A stretch of DNA of 64,000 nucleotides from NCBI GenBank assembly GCA_037367355.1, contig CM074698.1, forward strand, positions 1,860,001 to 1,924,000. Reading direction: 5' to 3'. The DNA is from Neoscytalidium dimidiatum (Eukaryota; Ascomycota; Dothideomycetes; Botryosphaeriales; Botryosphaeriaceae). Shown here piece after piece: positions 44,188-57,328 of this stretch (position 1 is the stretch's first letter; each line of letters starts with the position of its first letter). A model generated the notes under the pieces. That model had not been told where the DNA came from, made no database searches, and saw only the letters and a program-made list of their open reading frames with translations. Both the position numbers and the translations under genes were made by a program.

Positions 44188-45246
44188 GTTGACGTGGTAG
44201 GCCCGAGACTGTGTGAAATCCTCAAGTTGCTTGCAAGCCAGCGGTGTCGAGAGTCAAAGAAGAGAGGACGAAAAGAGGTTTACAGGTCGCCTTTATGTGG
44301 ACGCCGACGCGGTCCATCGCATGCAGAAGAGGCACTCGCGGCCCGTGACAGGAGTTTGTTGGAGCTGCAGCTGGTATGCCGGGAAGGAACAGAAGGCGCA
44401 CCTGCCGGGCCCAGGTTATCGGCTGTGGGGCGCTTCGGCACTTTCCCGCAGGAGCTACACATCCTTACCCACACATCTATCGTCCTAAGTTCAATCGGTC
44501 TGATATGTACTGCAAAAAAGAGTAAATGTTCCTGTCAACGGTCCACCGGTCTGCACACCACGCAGAAAGCCGTCAAACTTTCACATGCAGCAGATCGTCA
44601 TCGTGCCTGCTCCGAAACCGTTCAAAGCAGCGTGCGTCGCACCATGCTCGGAGCTTGACCTTCATACTCACCAGCTGTTGGCGTAGATGAGTCCACCTTC
44701 AGAGGTGACGAACAGCGAGGTGTTTAAAGGCGCGGAGGTGAAAGGTGAAGCGAATGCCAGCAGTATGCGGAAAGGATCGCCGGGTAGAACCAAGGAACCC
44801 TTCTCGCGATCCCCCGCAAAAGCCCAACCCGCATCCACTCGGTGCAACCTTATCCTGGCGAATAATTTACCATCAACCGCATCACTTTTTCCCATTTTGC
44901 TACCCTGTCCGGCTCTGTTCTCGCCCTGGATTAAGCTACGCTTGGCCTCAGTTGGTCCACTACTGCTCCCCACAGCCAGGTTTCAGCGCCGGCTCTGTCG
45001 CCTCAACCAGAGACCCCACCATTCGCCGTCTTGCCCCGCTATCTCGCCTGCCGAGGGCTCTCTCAAGCGTCTCACGTGTGAGGGCATAGATATGTGCTTT
45101 AAAATGGGCTCGGGCCCACTCCTGCTGTGTCTGCATTTTCTGTACCACTTAATTTCCATCCCGTCCGAATTCCACCCACTGTGACCTCGTCAGCACCACT
45201 GTGATTCCCCGAACACGAACCCATCCTTAGATTCGCATTTTTCGTC
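44188..45246. other. Intergenic promoter region
   Basis: Divergent starts of the Stc1-domain gene and the alcohol dehydrogenase lie at its ends. Overlapping frames here show no family features. Confidence 0.5.
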
Positions 45247-46906
45247 ATGAATGCTCCGGAAATTCCCAAGAAATACAAGGCCGTCATTTACGACAAGCCT
45301 GGCACCCTGTCGACGAAAGTCGTCGAGCTGGACACTCCAGAGCCTGGCCCCGGCGAGGTTCTCATAAATCTGTACGCAACCCCGCAAATTGATCACCATG
45401 CCCCTCCTCTTACTCATCCCGCACACAGCACGCACTCCGGCGTTTGCCATTCGGACTTCGGCGTTATGATGAGCAGGTAAATCCTCAAGGATTGCTGTGC
45501 TACCGCGATTGCCGCATCTGACGTCCCCACTTCCAGTTGGGCTAGTCTCCCCTTCCCCACGTCCGAGGGCCAGGTCGGTGGACATGAAGGTAGTACCGAA
45601 TTATTGCCCTCTTGATATGCCTCTTTAATCATCATTTAGGCGTTGGTAAAATCGTCAAGATGGGTCCGGGTGCTGAGGCCGCCGCCGTGAAGGTATAACT
45701 CAACGCATCCAGGCCTTTGCCTGCAAAGCTGATCAATGGCCAGATCGGTGACCGTGTTGGCATCAAATGGCTGAACGCCATCTGTGGATCTTGCGGTAAG
45801 TGAATAGAGCCCGGCTCTACGTCTGTGGTCGATTCTGATTCCTCCGAAGGGCCTTGTCTTGCTGGAATGGATGGCCAATGCGTTAAGCAGGCATGTATAT
45901 TCCTCATCAGTACATGCCTACGTAAGCGCTGACAGTGCGGGGTGCAGAAAATCAGTGGCTATTACACACCTGGTACCTTTCAAGTTGGTTGCTCGCTATC
46001 ATCTGCCTGAATTCGTCTGACACACACCTTATAGCAATATGTTCTTGCACCTGCAAACTACGTCACCCCGGTAAGTCTTGCTTCCGATTAACTTTTCAGA
46101 AGTGAGCGCTAATGTCCTGTTATAGATCCCAGAGGGACTTGACAGTGCCGCAGCAGCTCCAATGCTCTGTGCTGGTGTGACAACATACTCGGCTCTGCGC
46201 AAAGCCCACGCGCAGAGCGGCGACTTCGTTGTCCTGCTTGGTATGTTTGAGTACCTACGTTTACCTCCACCATTCCTGCTTTCCCTTCACCGCCATCTCT
46301 GGTCTCCATCCACTCCACACCAAAAGCCCAAAACACAGCAACCCCTCCACCCCGACTAACGCACCGGCTTCCCCCAACACAGGCGCGGGCGGCGGCCTCG
46401 GCCACATCGCCGTGCAGCTCGGCGCGCACGGCATGGGCTACCGCATCATCGGCGTCGACGCGGACCACAAGAAGGACCTCGTCCTCGCCTCGGGCGCCGA
46501 GCACTTCCTGCCCGTGTCGCTCGGCGCCGACCTCCCGGCCAAGGTCAAGGAGCTCACGGGCGGGCAGGGCGCGACGTCGGTCGTCGTGCTGACGGCCGCC
46601 AACGCCGCGTACGCGCAGGCGTGCGACATGCTGCGCATCGGCGGCACGCTCGTCTGCGTCGGCATTCCCGAAGGCGACCCCGTCCCCATCGCCGGCGCGC
46701 TGCCGCAGTTCATGGTCGCCAAGGCGCTGCGCATCGTGGGCGTCGCCGTCGGCAACCGGCGCGAGGCGATCGAGACGATGGACTTTGCGAAGCGGGGCTT
46801 GGTCAAGACGCACTACCGGATCGAGAAGATGGAGGCGCTGGCGGACGTGTTCAGGGAGATGGAGGAGGGGAAGTTGCAGGGGAGGGTGGTCTTGGATCTG
46901 TCTTAG
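45247..46906 (+). CDS. Zinc-dependent alcohol dehydrogenase (ADH1-like)
   Basis: Ten exons: 45247-45371, 45429-45476, 45537-45589, 45640-45692, 45744-45795, 45850-45890, 45948-45983, 46035-46070, 46126-46240 and 46383-46906; 360 aa. Eight introns are GT-AG; intron 6 (45891-45947) is GC-AG. Catalytic zinc ligands are GVCHSD and GGHEG. The structural zinc loop is CGSCGPCLAGMDGQC with C-x2-C-x2-C-x7-C spacing. The NAD-binding GAGGGLGHIAVQLG follows intron 9, then VDADHKKDLVLASGAEH, and the C-terminus ends GRVVLDLS. The enzyme interconverts primary alcohols and aldehydes with NAD in the cytosol. Nine introns in 1.1 kb of coding sequence, with exons as short as 36 bp, is unusually fragmented. Confidence 0.93.
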
Positions 46907-48808
46907 AGGACCGGCTTGAGGATATTGGATGGAAGAAGCGCTCGGGAAGCGGGGGGGACCGGTGTTGGAAGAGGAGGAGGACATGTATGCTGTGCGGTGT
47001 TATAAGGCCTGAGGCATGAAGGGATGAATCTCTTAACGTATCTGTGCGGTATGCTACCGCAGAACGGATGAGCAGATTGCTATAACCCGATAAGCAGTTC
47101 GGTATCTCTCGAAGGGCCCTATGCAAAAGTCCTATTCGGAAAGTTCTTCTATAGTTGACCCAGTGACGGGTAGTGTTGCTGTCATGCTGCGTTAGTGCCT
47201 TAAGGCCGCATGAAACCCAACGGACCCCTTTCTCCTCCAATTTTCGGTTCCATCCCATAAAGGAAGTCGATCGTAGATCTCGGAAACACGAAAATAGCAG
47301 AGCTATGGGATTTCAGAGAAATGGATCCAAGTCTCCCGCCCGTAAGACCAGCATCCCCGGTCTCCAGGAACAAAGCCAACGCAATGCATTTCCCCTGACA
47401 GCCCCAGCAAGAACAGAGAGCCACATGATCCTACAGACCAATCAAGCAAGCCAACAGACACAGCCAAACCTTCCCCTCTGGCCTCACTTGCTCGATTGGA
47501 ACGACAGTTCAAGCTAAAAACAAACCCTACCATCCAAACTAGACCGAAAAAAAACCTCCAAATAAAGAGACACACCCGCCTCAGCCCAGGAATCACATCA
47601 AAACAACGCGGGAACGGAAAAACAACGGCACGTCCGCCAAACAGATTTAAGGTACGCCGCATAATATGCGAATCTCCGATTTCCCATGCTTGCAAAAAAC
47701 TGGTCGGGCGGCCTGAACGGGTTTCATCCATAGCGGAGACCCTGCGTCCGTCAAAACGATTCAGGAAACACCTTTCGTTACCGGTATTATTGTGGCTTTA
47801 GACTGAACCAAAAAAAAAAAAGTTTACTTGAACCCTGGATTGCTCTAATTTATTTTTCTTTGTGACCTGGAAACAAAAGAAGGGGAAGAGAGTGGGGGAG
47901 GGAATAGGGCTACCAACAGCGACACTGCAATTTCCCAGATGCTATCATTCCGAAGGCGAAAGAAGCTTTGCTATGACCGTGATTGAGTAATTCTAAGTTA
48001 CCAGCTTCACTGGGGATGAATCAGGAGTGCGTATGAGTTTTCATTCATGTATTGATCACGAAGATCACACGTATAACCGCTAAGTTGTAGTTGAAAGCAT
48101 TCTGGAGTTCCCATTGATCAGCCCCACGAACACCTTCCACGCACTTATACTATACAGCAGAAGGGATTAGCACCTTCTCCTAACTTTTCCATCATCCCAA
48201 AGAACCCCGAAATTCACCCTGGGCCCTATCTCATCAATCCTGCACTGGGAAAAAAAATATAAAGGGATAAAGAAAGGGAAAGGGAATCGAAAAAAAAAAA
48301 CAATATAAAAGGAAGAGCGCCGAACTAAAACAGAGGAATTTCTTGTTCTTTCCCCGTTCAATCCGACCAAAAAAGAGTTTGAGAGGTCTTAGTCATCGAC
48401 CAAAATAGGTGATCTTGACCAAAGGTCCTTTATCCGTCCAAAAGAGTAAATCCGTCCGAATAATCCAGGTTCCGTTCCAGGCCGTTCCATCATAACCTCG
48501 TAAGGAAAAAAAAAGGAAGCGAACAGTGAAAGAGTAAAAAGAAAGCCGTGCTCCAAGGCCAATCACAATCTGTCAATCGTGCCGTGTTTGAAAAGGTAGA
48601 ATACTAGAGAAGAAAAGGTATGAATGTGGGAGCGGGTATTTGTTGATTGCGTGCATGTAAAATTCAATACGTGCATCGCCGGGAAGCATGAGAAAAAGGT
48701 AATGCGTATCTAAAGCCATGAGAGCAGACGAGATCCAGCTCGTCAAATCGGAGGCATATATGCGAACGAGTAGGATATGCCTAGCTGACTGAAGCATTTG
48801 ACACGCTA
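46907..48808. other. Intergenic, no gene recognised
   Basis: 1.9 kb between two convergent genes, rich in A-tracts and purine runs; frames of up to 142 codons lack any family signature. Confidence 0.5.
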
Positions 48809-50878
48809 TCAAGGGTACCGTGGAGGAGGCGGGGGGTAGCCTCCATATGCACTGGCACCGTATGATGCTGCAGCGGCGGCGCCGTTGACTCGGCTTCGGT
48901 AGTAGTCATTATCTTCGTAAATGCTGCTGTGTCTTGCCTGAGCGCCAGGGATGTAGCTGCTGTTGCGGTGTCCATTGGCGTCGGCCCACTCATTCTTGGC
49001 AAATTGTGCCCTAGTCGCTGAGCGCGGCACATTTGAGTCATCATCACCAGGATCGCTGTAGATGTTACTAGCGTAGTACGACGCGGGAATCTCTCCTACG
49101 TTATTTGGTTCCGAGCGGGTGCCGTATCCATCGCTCCTGCTAGCGCTGAACGAGGGACTACGCCGACGGCTTCCACGAATGTTAGAGCCAGTGCGGTACT
49201 GCCTGGTCTGTGTTGTGCTCGGAGGATAGTCGGAATGACTTGTTGTCCGATAAAGGCCATTGGTACCTGCAGATGCATTGGAGTACGTGCGTTGGATTCG
49301 TGACACTCCGCCCGTATCGGGAGGTGCACTTCCACTTGTCGCACCTGTTACCGGGGTGACGGTACTAGGTTTACTAGCGGGCGTGAAGCCATCGTAACGT
49401 TTTCCAGTGCCCTCACGGGCGGTGTACGGCTTGCGCTCACGCTCAATGGGTATCGACACAGGTTCGTTGTCAGAGTCAGAAGCAACTGCTGTCTCCCTTG
49501 CATCTGCAGTATACGACGAGTACGAAGTCGGAGGAGGCTGGGTGGGAGGTGGAGGTGGAAACGTAGGAGTCCGGATCGTAATTTTTCCGCTAGAGCAGAT
49601 TGCAGCTGCGCATCGCTGGCGCGCTTGAAGATTGTCAACCTTTGGGAAGAGACGCCTCGGAAGTTCCTTTGGAAAACGCTCCTTGGCGTCATCAGCATTA
49701 CTGATTGGCATGTGCATCACAGCCTTAGCGAGCCGGTCAAACTCAATATCAGGGTGGCCTTGGATCATAAGTGTCATCCAGGTTTTGAAGCCTGCTGGTG
49801 TCAGTGCAGGAGTGTTTGGAACTTCGTCGGTTTTTTCCTGGACCAAATGGTGTGTACAGCGCAGGTCTCTGTACATCTTTGAGATTGCTCCGTTGGACAG
49901 AGTTCCAAAAATGGCTATTCTGGTCAGTTATCGGTCCGGAAGCATTGCGGATGTAGACTTACTGCTCCAGGGGTAGATCTCATCCTGTGTCCGAGTTTCT
50001 TCGTAGAACCTGCGCATTTTCGCAGGTGTGACGACCAGTGAATGCTTCGGCTCGTAGTCGTCGATCTGCAACAAGAATGGTCAGTCGTAGCACGGGATGA
50101 TCATCACAGTGACGCATACCAGGTGGAGCGCGAGGCCCCGTAGGAACTGGCTCAGCCTTGGGGTCGGCTGGCCATCAGCGTCGAACAACGGCCGCCATGT
50201 CTTCTCAATGGCCGTTTCCTCGACGTCGGTAAGATGACGCTCGACTTGAGGTCGGGGCGGGGCTTGCGCATGGGCGCTGGTGTTGCTGTGCTGTGACGCC
50301 GAGCCGTACTGCGAACCGTGGTCCGACGTGACCGATGACGTAGTACGAGTACCACCGAACTTTGGCACAGGGCCGTCCCGCTCTCTGGCATCAGATCTAA
50401 AGTAAGGGTCCTGTGCCGGTGGTTCAGGCGAATTAGAGCCGCCTGTAGAGTAACTGCTCTCGTGTCTGGTTGGCGATGGAGGCGTGTAGACGTCGCGTGG
50501 TGGGTACGAGGTTGTTGCGGACGCTGCAGGCGAGCCTGACGGATAGGCGTGCTTTGACGCCGACTTGCTCTGCGAGGGCAGTTGGCCCGTCGACTTCAGC
50601 GTATCGATGACCTGCTTCCTCACTTCTTCGGTAATCTGCGCCACGAGGTCCGGGTCGAGCTGGCTGGCGGTGCCGGACTTGTCGAAGGCATTGTTGACGG
50701 CCTCGTAGACGGGCTGGCCCTGCTGCGAGCTCTGCGAGCGGTCTCCCGAGGATGAGCGCGAGGTGCGGCGCCGTGTAGAGGCCGTGTAGGAGGATGCGGA
50801 CGACGGCTGGTCTGAAGAGTCGTGGTAAGCTTCGCGAGGCGATGACGGCTGGTCGGAGCTGCGGTAATCGTATGCCAT
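48809..50878 (-). CDS. DUF7514-domain protein, largely disordered
   Basis: Three exons, 50878-50120, 50065-49963 and 49914-48809, with introns of 54 and 48 bp; 655 aa. The start is the ATG at 50878 (MAYDYRSSDQPSSP). The conserved domain spans about residues 229-370 and crosses both introns: KTWRPLFDADGQPTPRLSQF, YEPKHSLVVTPAKMRRFYEE, DEIYPWSTIFGTLSN, MYRDLRCTHHLVQ, FKTWMTLMIQGHPDIEFDRL and ISNADDAKERFPKELPRRLF. This is the DUF7514 module found in Pezizomycotina proteins; no biochemical role is known to me. Both flanks are Ser/Thr/Pro/Tyr-rich and low in complexity, ending with GGYPPPPPRYP. It is divergent from the STE11-type kinase across a long GC-rich gap. Confidence 0.85.
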
Positions 50879-53552
50879 GGTGGACCGCTGCGGCACCGGT
50901 CGCGGGCTGCTTATGTCGCTCGTCGTGCAGGAGTAATCGCCTAATACGGCACGGAGTCGTGGTTGGTGTGGGTGACGGCGACCGTCACATCACATCGCTC
51001 GCATGGACTGTATGCACGGCGAGGCTGAACGGGAAGTGGGATCGATGGAGGGAGAGGTGCGCCGAGGCGGGGTGATCTGGCAGGGTCTGTATGTATAGTG
51101 TTGCCGCTGGGCTCAGCCTTGCGCCCGACGCCGCGGCCACACACGCGCTTCCGGGGAGTTGGACAGGCTGGCTTCTGGTGGATCGACCGGTCAGGGTGGG
51201 CTGTTGGTCGTCGTTCGACGGCAATTGGAGAACAGGGCAGCAGCGCAGGCGCAGGCGCAGCGGGCAGTTGGGTTGGATGGTCAGTTATACTAAGCTGGGC
51301 AGGGCCTGAGGGCTGCGAGTGGCAGGGAAGGTGGATAGAAGCAGTGGAAAGCTCATTCCCGCCAGCCTCCACGCCAGACCCAGAATGCAGCACGTTAATA
51401 CTTGATCTCCACGCTGCTGGCCCAGCCGGCCGCGTGCGTCATCTCCAGCGACCACACGGGATGGCGGCCACACCCGCCAAACACGGCCCCGTCGCCCCGT
51501 CACAGCCGCCCATCAGTTGTCCAATGCGGCATCGCGGCCTCGCCCAAGACTTGACGGGCGCGCTCAGCATGCGCATCATCATTCTTGCCCATGCCACCGG
51601 ACACTGTGAACGACCCGGGAACCACTCCCTCCACTGCTCCATGTGGCACTAGCCCGTCCATTGCCGGCGCGCCGTTTAAATAGAACACGGCATCCTTCCT
51701 TGGGTTGGTCAGCCCGCCCGCTGCAGGAACCGGCTGTGCTCGATGGATGGCACGCAAAACTGGTTGCGGTGCCACGGGGCTCCGCGCCATCGTGGCAACC
51801 CGCGGGCGCTGCGCTCATAGCGAGTTGGCTACTGCTACTGTGTACACTCCTCTCGACCTTTCCGTGCTGCGCAACGTCATCGCCTCCCCTGGCGAGACCG
51901 CGGGTGGTTGGCCTTGCACGTGTTTGACACCGGCAGCCGTCGCCGTCGCCGTCGCCGGCGCGCGCGGCAGACCCTCGCCTCGAAACATCGCGCGACGCCG
52001 GTTCGATGCTTGCTGTTCTGTCGTGGTTGTTTGCCATTCTGGCACGCAGCTTCATGCCATGCTGCGGTGCAGTCACTCCACACGCAGGGTCCTGCGGCAG
52101 CGTCTGGCCTGTCCGGGCGGGCGGATGCTTCGCGCCCCTACGAACGTTATCTCCCCGCTGGACCCCTTTGGCATGCACGAGAGCGCCACAGCATGGGCAT
52201 GCCCAGCCAGGGACGGGAGCTGACTGGCGCGCCCGCTGAAGCTGTGCGAGTTTCGAAGAGTGCAGCCTTGGCGCCGCTGCCACCGGCCCCGCGAGCGCTG
52301 CTGACGACGGCGCTGCGCAACGGAAAATTTGAGTTGTTTATGAAGAGGAAACAGCCGTCGAAACACACAGGAAACAACAGGCCTGCCGGAACTGGTGGCC
52401 GTGGCGAGGGCGCGTCATCGCCCGGAGCTCCAGCTGCTACTGTAGGCTCAAGCTGCCTCTGTGCCTCAGCCTGCCGGGCGCCAGCTGCCGTGCGTCGCGC
52501 TCGTGATTTCGCGGACAACCGTCTCGTTGACTCGCGGCCGCATCCCGGCAGCGTCGCGCTGACGGGCGGCCGTTGTGCCGCCGTGCACTTCGCGCAAGCG
52601 CGCCTGCAGCTCGCTCGTGGCCGCGCCCGCGATGCCCGGTCGGCGTGCTGAGGGGCAGCCGTGGCAGGCTTCAGGACTCGGGCTTCAGGCTTAAGGCTTC
52701 AGCTGCGGTGACTCCGCCAGCCTCGCTCGCGGCTGGAGCATAAAAGTCTGGCAGCGCGTGGTGCGCCGTGTCTGGCTGGCCGGGGCTATCTTAGCTCGCC
52801 TCAAGTGTGTTTCAGCGGGCAGCAGGGGGTCCGCGTCCGCGAATGGCAGCGCTCGCCCAGCGCGGGCGCCGAAGAGCGGACATCTCAGCTGTCTCGACGT
52901 CGAGAAACAAAGGCGCCGCTCTGTCCTGCGGCCTCTTGCGTCGTGGGCGTCGTCGTCTCCCCTCTGTTGCCGCCGGGCCCTTTGTTCGCTGCTGTGGTGT
53001 ACTATTAGACGGCTATCGCCCAACTGCGCCGCTGCCGCCACGGATCGTCTTCAGTGTGAGACCGCCCAGCATGACCCTGTCTCACCTCTAAAATCCACCG
53101 CGTATCCTCACATCTCGACCTCCACACAGGCTCACGCATCCTCTGCTGAATCGCGCCGGCCCGCGATCCTTGTGCGAGCTTCCGCCCTACCTGCGAACAG
53201 ACCTCGATCTTGTCCGCCTCCGTCCCCATCCTTGAACTCACCGCGCCGCTCGAGGCCTGTGTGCGTCTTCACTTCCGCGCGCACTCCATCGCCGACCTCC
53301 TTTTCCGACCGTGTCGCTGCCCCAACGAGTCCGTGTCGCTGTCGCCCACTCCAGAGCGCCGCTTCCGGCTGCTTTCCGCCGACCACCTGCGAACAATAGG
53401 ATCGACGCCGCAACCGCCATGCTCTTATGACGCTATTTCCCCACGCACGACCGTAATTAGGAGAAAATACGACTCTCGCCGCCTTCCCCTCGCGCCCATC
53501 TTCCCCGTAATATATCGCGGACCGCCTCCCGAAATCAAGGGAGCACATCACC
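50879..53552. promoter_or_regulatory. Long GC-rich divergent intergenic region
   Basis: 2.7 kb separate the DUF7514 gene and the STE11-type kinase gene. High GC opens long frames on both strands (up to about 250 codons), but they overlap each other, lack consistent starts, and are rich in Arg, Ala, Pro and Ser with no domain motif. Most likely long 5' leaders and promoters. A lineage-specific gene cannot be excluded. Confidence 0.45.
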
Positions 53553-56500
53553 ATGGCCATGCTCGCGTCGAAGTCGCAGTATGTCGCTCCTATGGGCAAC
53601 TCGGCGCCAGCTCCCTCATCTCACTACCCCTCGAGTTCCGCCAGTCATCGTCATCCGCCTACCTCGAGCGGCACTCACCATGGTACTCGATTCGCCAGCC
53701 CGACGGAGTCTGAGTTCTCCGAGACTTACGATGCGCCCGATTCAGTGCGGTATGGCATGACAGCTAGAATATAGGGCTTCGGGACAGACGGCTGACTACT
53801 TCATACAGGAGTTGGGACGAAGACCGCGTCGGAGAATGGCTGAGAAGTATAAACTGCGCACAGTACGTGCAACTCTTCAAAGGTGAGCCTTATAGCTATC
53901 CCGCTGTGCAATCCCGAAGCTGACCTCGGCGCAGAGAATAACATCAATGGCGAAGTCTTGATGGAGATGGATCAGACACAGCTAAAGGAGATGGGCATCA
54001 AGAAGATTGGAGACCGGGTCCGTATCGGCTCGCAGGCCAAGCTGTTCAGGAATAAGGAATACCGCAAGTCGAAGCGTAACACGAACCGAGTGAGTAACTC
54101 CGGCATTGGCTCTAGATACTAAGCCTGCTGACGACCATCAAGGAATCGCTAGCTCTTCTTGACAGCGCAAGCTTCACTCCTCCATCTTCCGGCTCGCCAA
54201 GACCCCTTCATTCAGCAAGAGGTGCAACTACAACTTCCCGTTCCGAGAAAAGGATGTCACGACAGATGGGCGGAACTGACTGGAGCTATACCCCAGGCCT
54301 CTCGGCTAGGAAGCAACCGTCACGTCCGGGATCTCCCCTCGTCGACCAAGAGAATCGTGGGCTTCGCCCTCCAACATCAGGCAATATGTATAGCCCCAAG
54401 CACTCCACCAAGAAAGACGACTCGTACTTCGGTCAGCCCCTCAGTGCGAATTCGTCTTCAGGACGCGGCCCCAGGTCCGCCACCACACCCGTCGAGACGC
54501 CACAAACGGCCCGTTTCGCTAACCACGTGCGCGCAAGCCCCAGTCAGGACGGTTCGACCAATAGTAGCGCTCTGCCCGCCGACAAGGCCTTGATTCGAGT
54601 CATCTATGACAACGGCAGGTCCTCCGTTATTGACATCAAGGGCTGCAGATCAGCCGAGGATATCATGCTCCAGGTACTGCGGAAGGGCGCGTTGAATGAG
54701 GCGCACGTTAAGAATTACTGCTTCTATGTCCTTGATGGCACGGAACCCAATCCAGCTCATTGCCGGAAGTTGAGTGACGTCGAACTTATACGCGTATGCA
54801 ACGATCGGATGCGAATGGAGAGGAATCGTCTTATACTCCGCAAAGTCCACGCCGGCGAACCCGAGGATGATCAGTTGAAAGCTGCCGCCAGCATCGCCGC
54901 GCAACAACAGAGCCAGCAACAGAACCCCACAATACTACCCAGCACAGCTCGGGGTCAGCTAAAGATTGAAAAGCTCACAGGCGAATCTTTGGCTGCAGTA
55001 AGTTATCCGCTATCTCCAGCGTCACAGCAGGAACGCGAACGGCACATCAACTCAACCGCCAAGGATTTGGAACGCACGGACAGCAACCGTTCTTCAAGCA
55101 GGACTCCAGACAGGCCCATGAAGCAATTCTACGGTGGCCGACCACCGAGCAATCTTATCACTTCCGACTTGGCTTCCTACTTCCCCGACGTCGAAAAGGA
55201 GGAGATGGACAGAACCATCCGTATGTCCGTTCGACGATCGCGCAGGCTTAGCCGTGCTGCTAGCCGTCTCAGTACCTTGAGCAACTTTAGTGTTGCGTCA
55301 AGTCTAAAGGATGCCCCGCCGCTTCCTTCCATTGCGGACCAGTGGCTCAACAATAGTGGTCAAGTAAAGCCACTACGACCCCTGTCGGTCATGCGCTTAG
55401 GGCTTCCGTCACTAGGCCAGACACAATACCGCGACTCGATTACGTCATCCGTTCTTGAGCCCCTTGAAGAAGAATCTCCGACCGACGGTTCATCGATACG
55501 CAAATCCTACGTCTCGTTCGGTCCGGATAGCGGATCTGAAACCCTGGCTGTCACCGATCCCGAGGGCCACACCACACTCCACAGCTATTTTGACGACGGC
55601 GGCAGTAGCTTTGCTGGCAGCAGTCAAGGCACTGAGGCCGGTGATTCGTTCAACAAGCGTTTGAGTTCGGCCCTAGCTGAGGACGGTGAAGAGTATGACG
55701 AAGAGCTGGAAGAATACCTGGAGACCGACTCCTGGGAGAACGTCAAGTACATGAAAGGAGCGCTTATCGGTCAAGGTTCTTTCGGCAGCGTATACCTTGC
55801 ACTGCATGCGGTGACGGGTGAATTGATGGCTGTGAAGCAAGTCGCTCTGCCGACGGGCGGCACCGTCGACCCGAAGAAGGCCAACATGCTCGACGCACTG
55901 AAGCGAGAGATCGGGCTGCTGCGCGAATTGAAGCATCCCAACATCGTGCAGTACCTTGGCTCTAACAGCGATGAAACGCATCTCAACATTTTCCTCGAGT
56001 ACGTCCCAGGTGGATCCGTCGCCACCATGTTGATCAACTACGGCCCGCTTCTGGAGCCGCTTGTCGCCAACTTTGTGCGCCAGATTTTGACCGGTCTGGC
56101 ATATCTGCACAGCAAGGACATCATTCACCGCGACATCAAGGGTGCCAACATACTTGTCGATAACAAGGGTCGAGTCAAGATTTCCGACTTCGGCATCAGC
56201 AAGCGTGTCGAGGCATCCACACTTCTCTCACCCTCCGGCGGCAAGAAGGGAGCCAACCGCGTTTCACTTCAAGGTTCCGTCTTTTGGATGGCCCCGGAAG
56301 TTGTCAAGCAGACGGCATACACTCGCAAGGCCGATATCTGGTCGCTTGGTTGCTTGATCGTTGAGATGTTGACGGGCGCTCACCCGCACGCCGATTGCTC
56401 GCAGCTGCAGGCCATCTTCCGCATTGGTGCTGCGGGAGGCAATGCGAGCCCGACGATTCCCGAGAATACAAGCGATGAGCTCAAAGCCTTCCTCAAGCGC

Positions 56501-56578
56501 ACGTTTGAGATTGAGCATGAGAAGCGGCCAAGCGCAGACGAGTTGCTTGAGAGCGCGTTCTGCGAGGTCAAGGCTTAA
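53553..56578 (+). CDS. STE11: MAP kinase kinase kinase, STE11/Byr2-like
   Basis: Four exons: 53553-53749, 53809-53882, 53935-54089 and 54143-56578; 953 aa. The start has a strong CACCATGG context. A SAM domain occupies about residues 66-125 across exons 2-3 (SWDEDRVGEWLRSINCAQYV, EMDQTQLKEMGIKKIGDRVR). A Ras-binding (RBD/RA-like) domain follows at about 293-380 (ALIRVIYDNGRSSVIDIKGC, NYCFYVLDGTEP). The C-terminal kinase at about 680-950 has GQGSFGSVY, the VK lysine in ELMAVKQVAL, HRDIKGANIL, DFGISKR and WMAPEVVKQ. In filamentous fungi this kinase heads the pheromone/filamentation MAPK cascade controlling mating, hyphal fusion and, in pathogens, infection structures. Upstream regulators are not in the window. 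Confidence 0.95.
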
Positions 56579-57328
56579 ATCCCCGCACCATCTAATTGAG
56601 GGGAAGCCGAAAGTTAATATTGTTTTTGTTTCTTTCACACCGCTCTTCTGCTGATAATTTTGCTAAGCCCTCGCTTACTCTTCATAAAGAGGCGCATTTG
56701 AGTATTTTGGTTTTTGCATTCGACACACGACTTCACGTTTCCAAGGAAGAGACGAAAATCAAAAGCGATTTGGAGGAGTGAAGGTGATTTTTTGAACGTC
56801 TTCTTCATGACGAATGGTCGCATTCACATCACACTTTTACCGTTGAACGGGTTTCTCACACATTTGAGGCATTCTTGCATTTTCTTTCAGGAAAGCCTCT
56901 TGGAGCACGTAGTCTATGGCTCGCATCTCCGTTCTTGTACTATTATATCCCGATTACGCCAACCAACCATTGATTGATTCTCTGCATAGTTTAAATAGGG
57001 TGGTATCTGCAAATGAGCGACACAACAGGAAGGATACTCAAAGGGAGATTGGGAAAGAAAGCTGCTGTAAAGATCGATTCAATAAGGTGCCTCTTGCCAA
57101 AGCGTGATAGTAGCAAAGCTTAAGTTTTGACTTCCAGATATAGAGAATCTTTTCGAACGGGCTGCCTGTGCTCGAGGCGATTTCATCGTAACTATGTACA
57201 GTACATGAAGTGGCTGGGGCCGCGACGCGTCGCCCGAAGCGCGTGCGCGTCAACCTTTCCAACATCCGTCGTGCAACTCCGTCACCACGCCACTTACCGC
57301 CCACTGCCTCAACGCCAACGCCTCCAAC
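56579..57328. other. Intergenic, STE11 3' flank and RFC5 promoter
   Basis: No gene recognised. Confidence 0.5.

Noticed and set aside
50941..53600. Many overlapping 60-250-codon frames on both strands
   Set aside because: High GC makes random frames long; they overlap on both strands and show no motif, conserved start or splice pattern.
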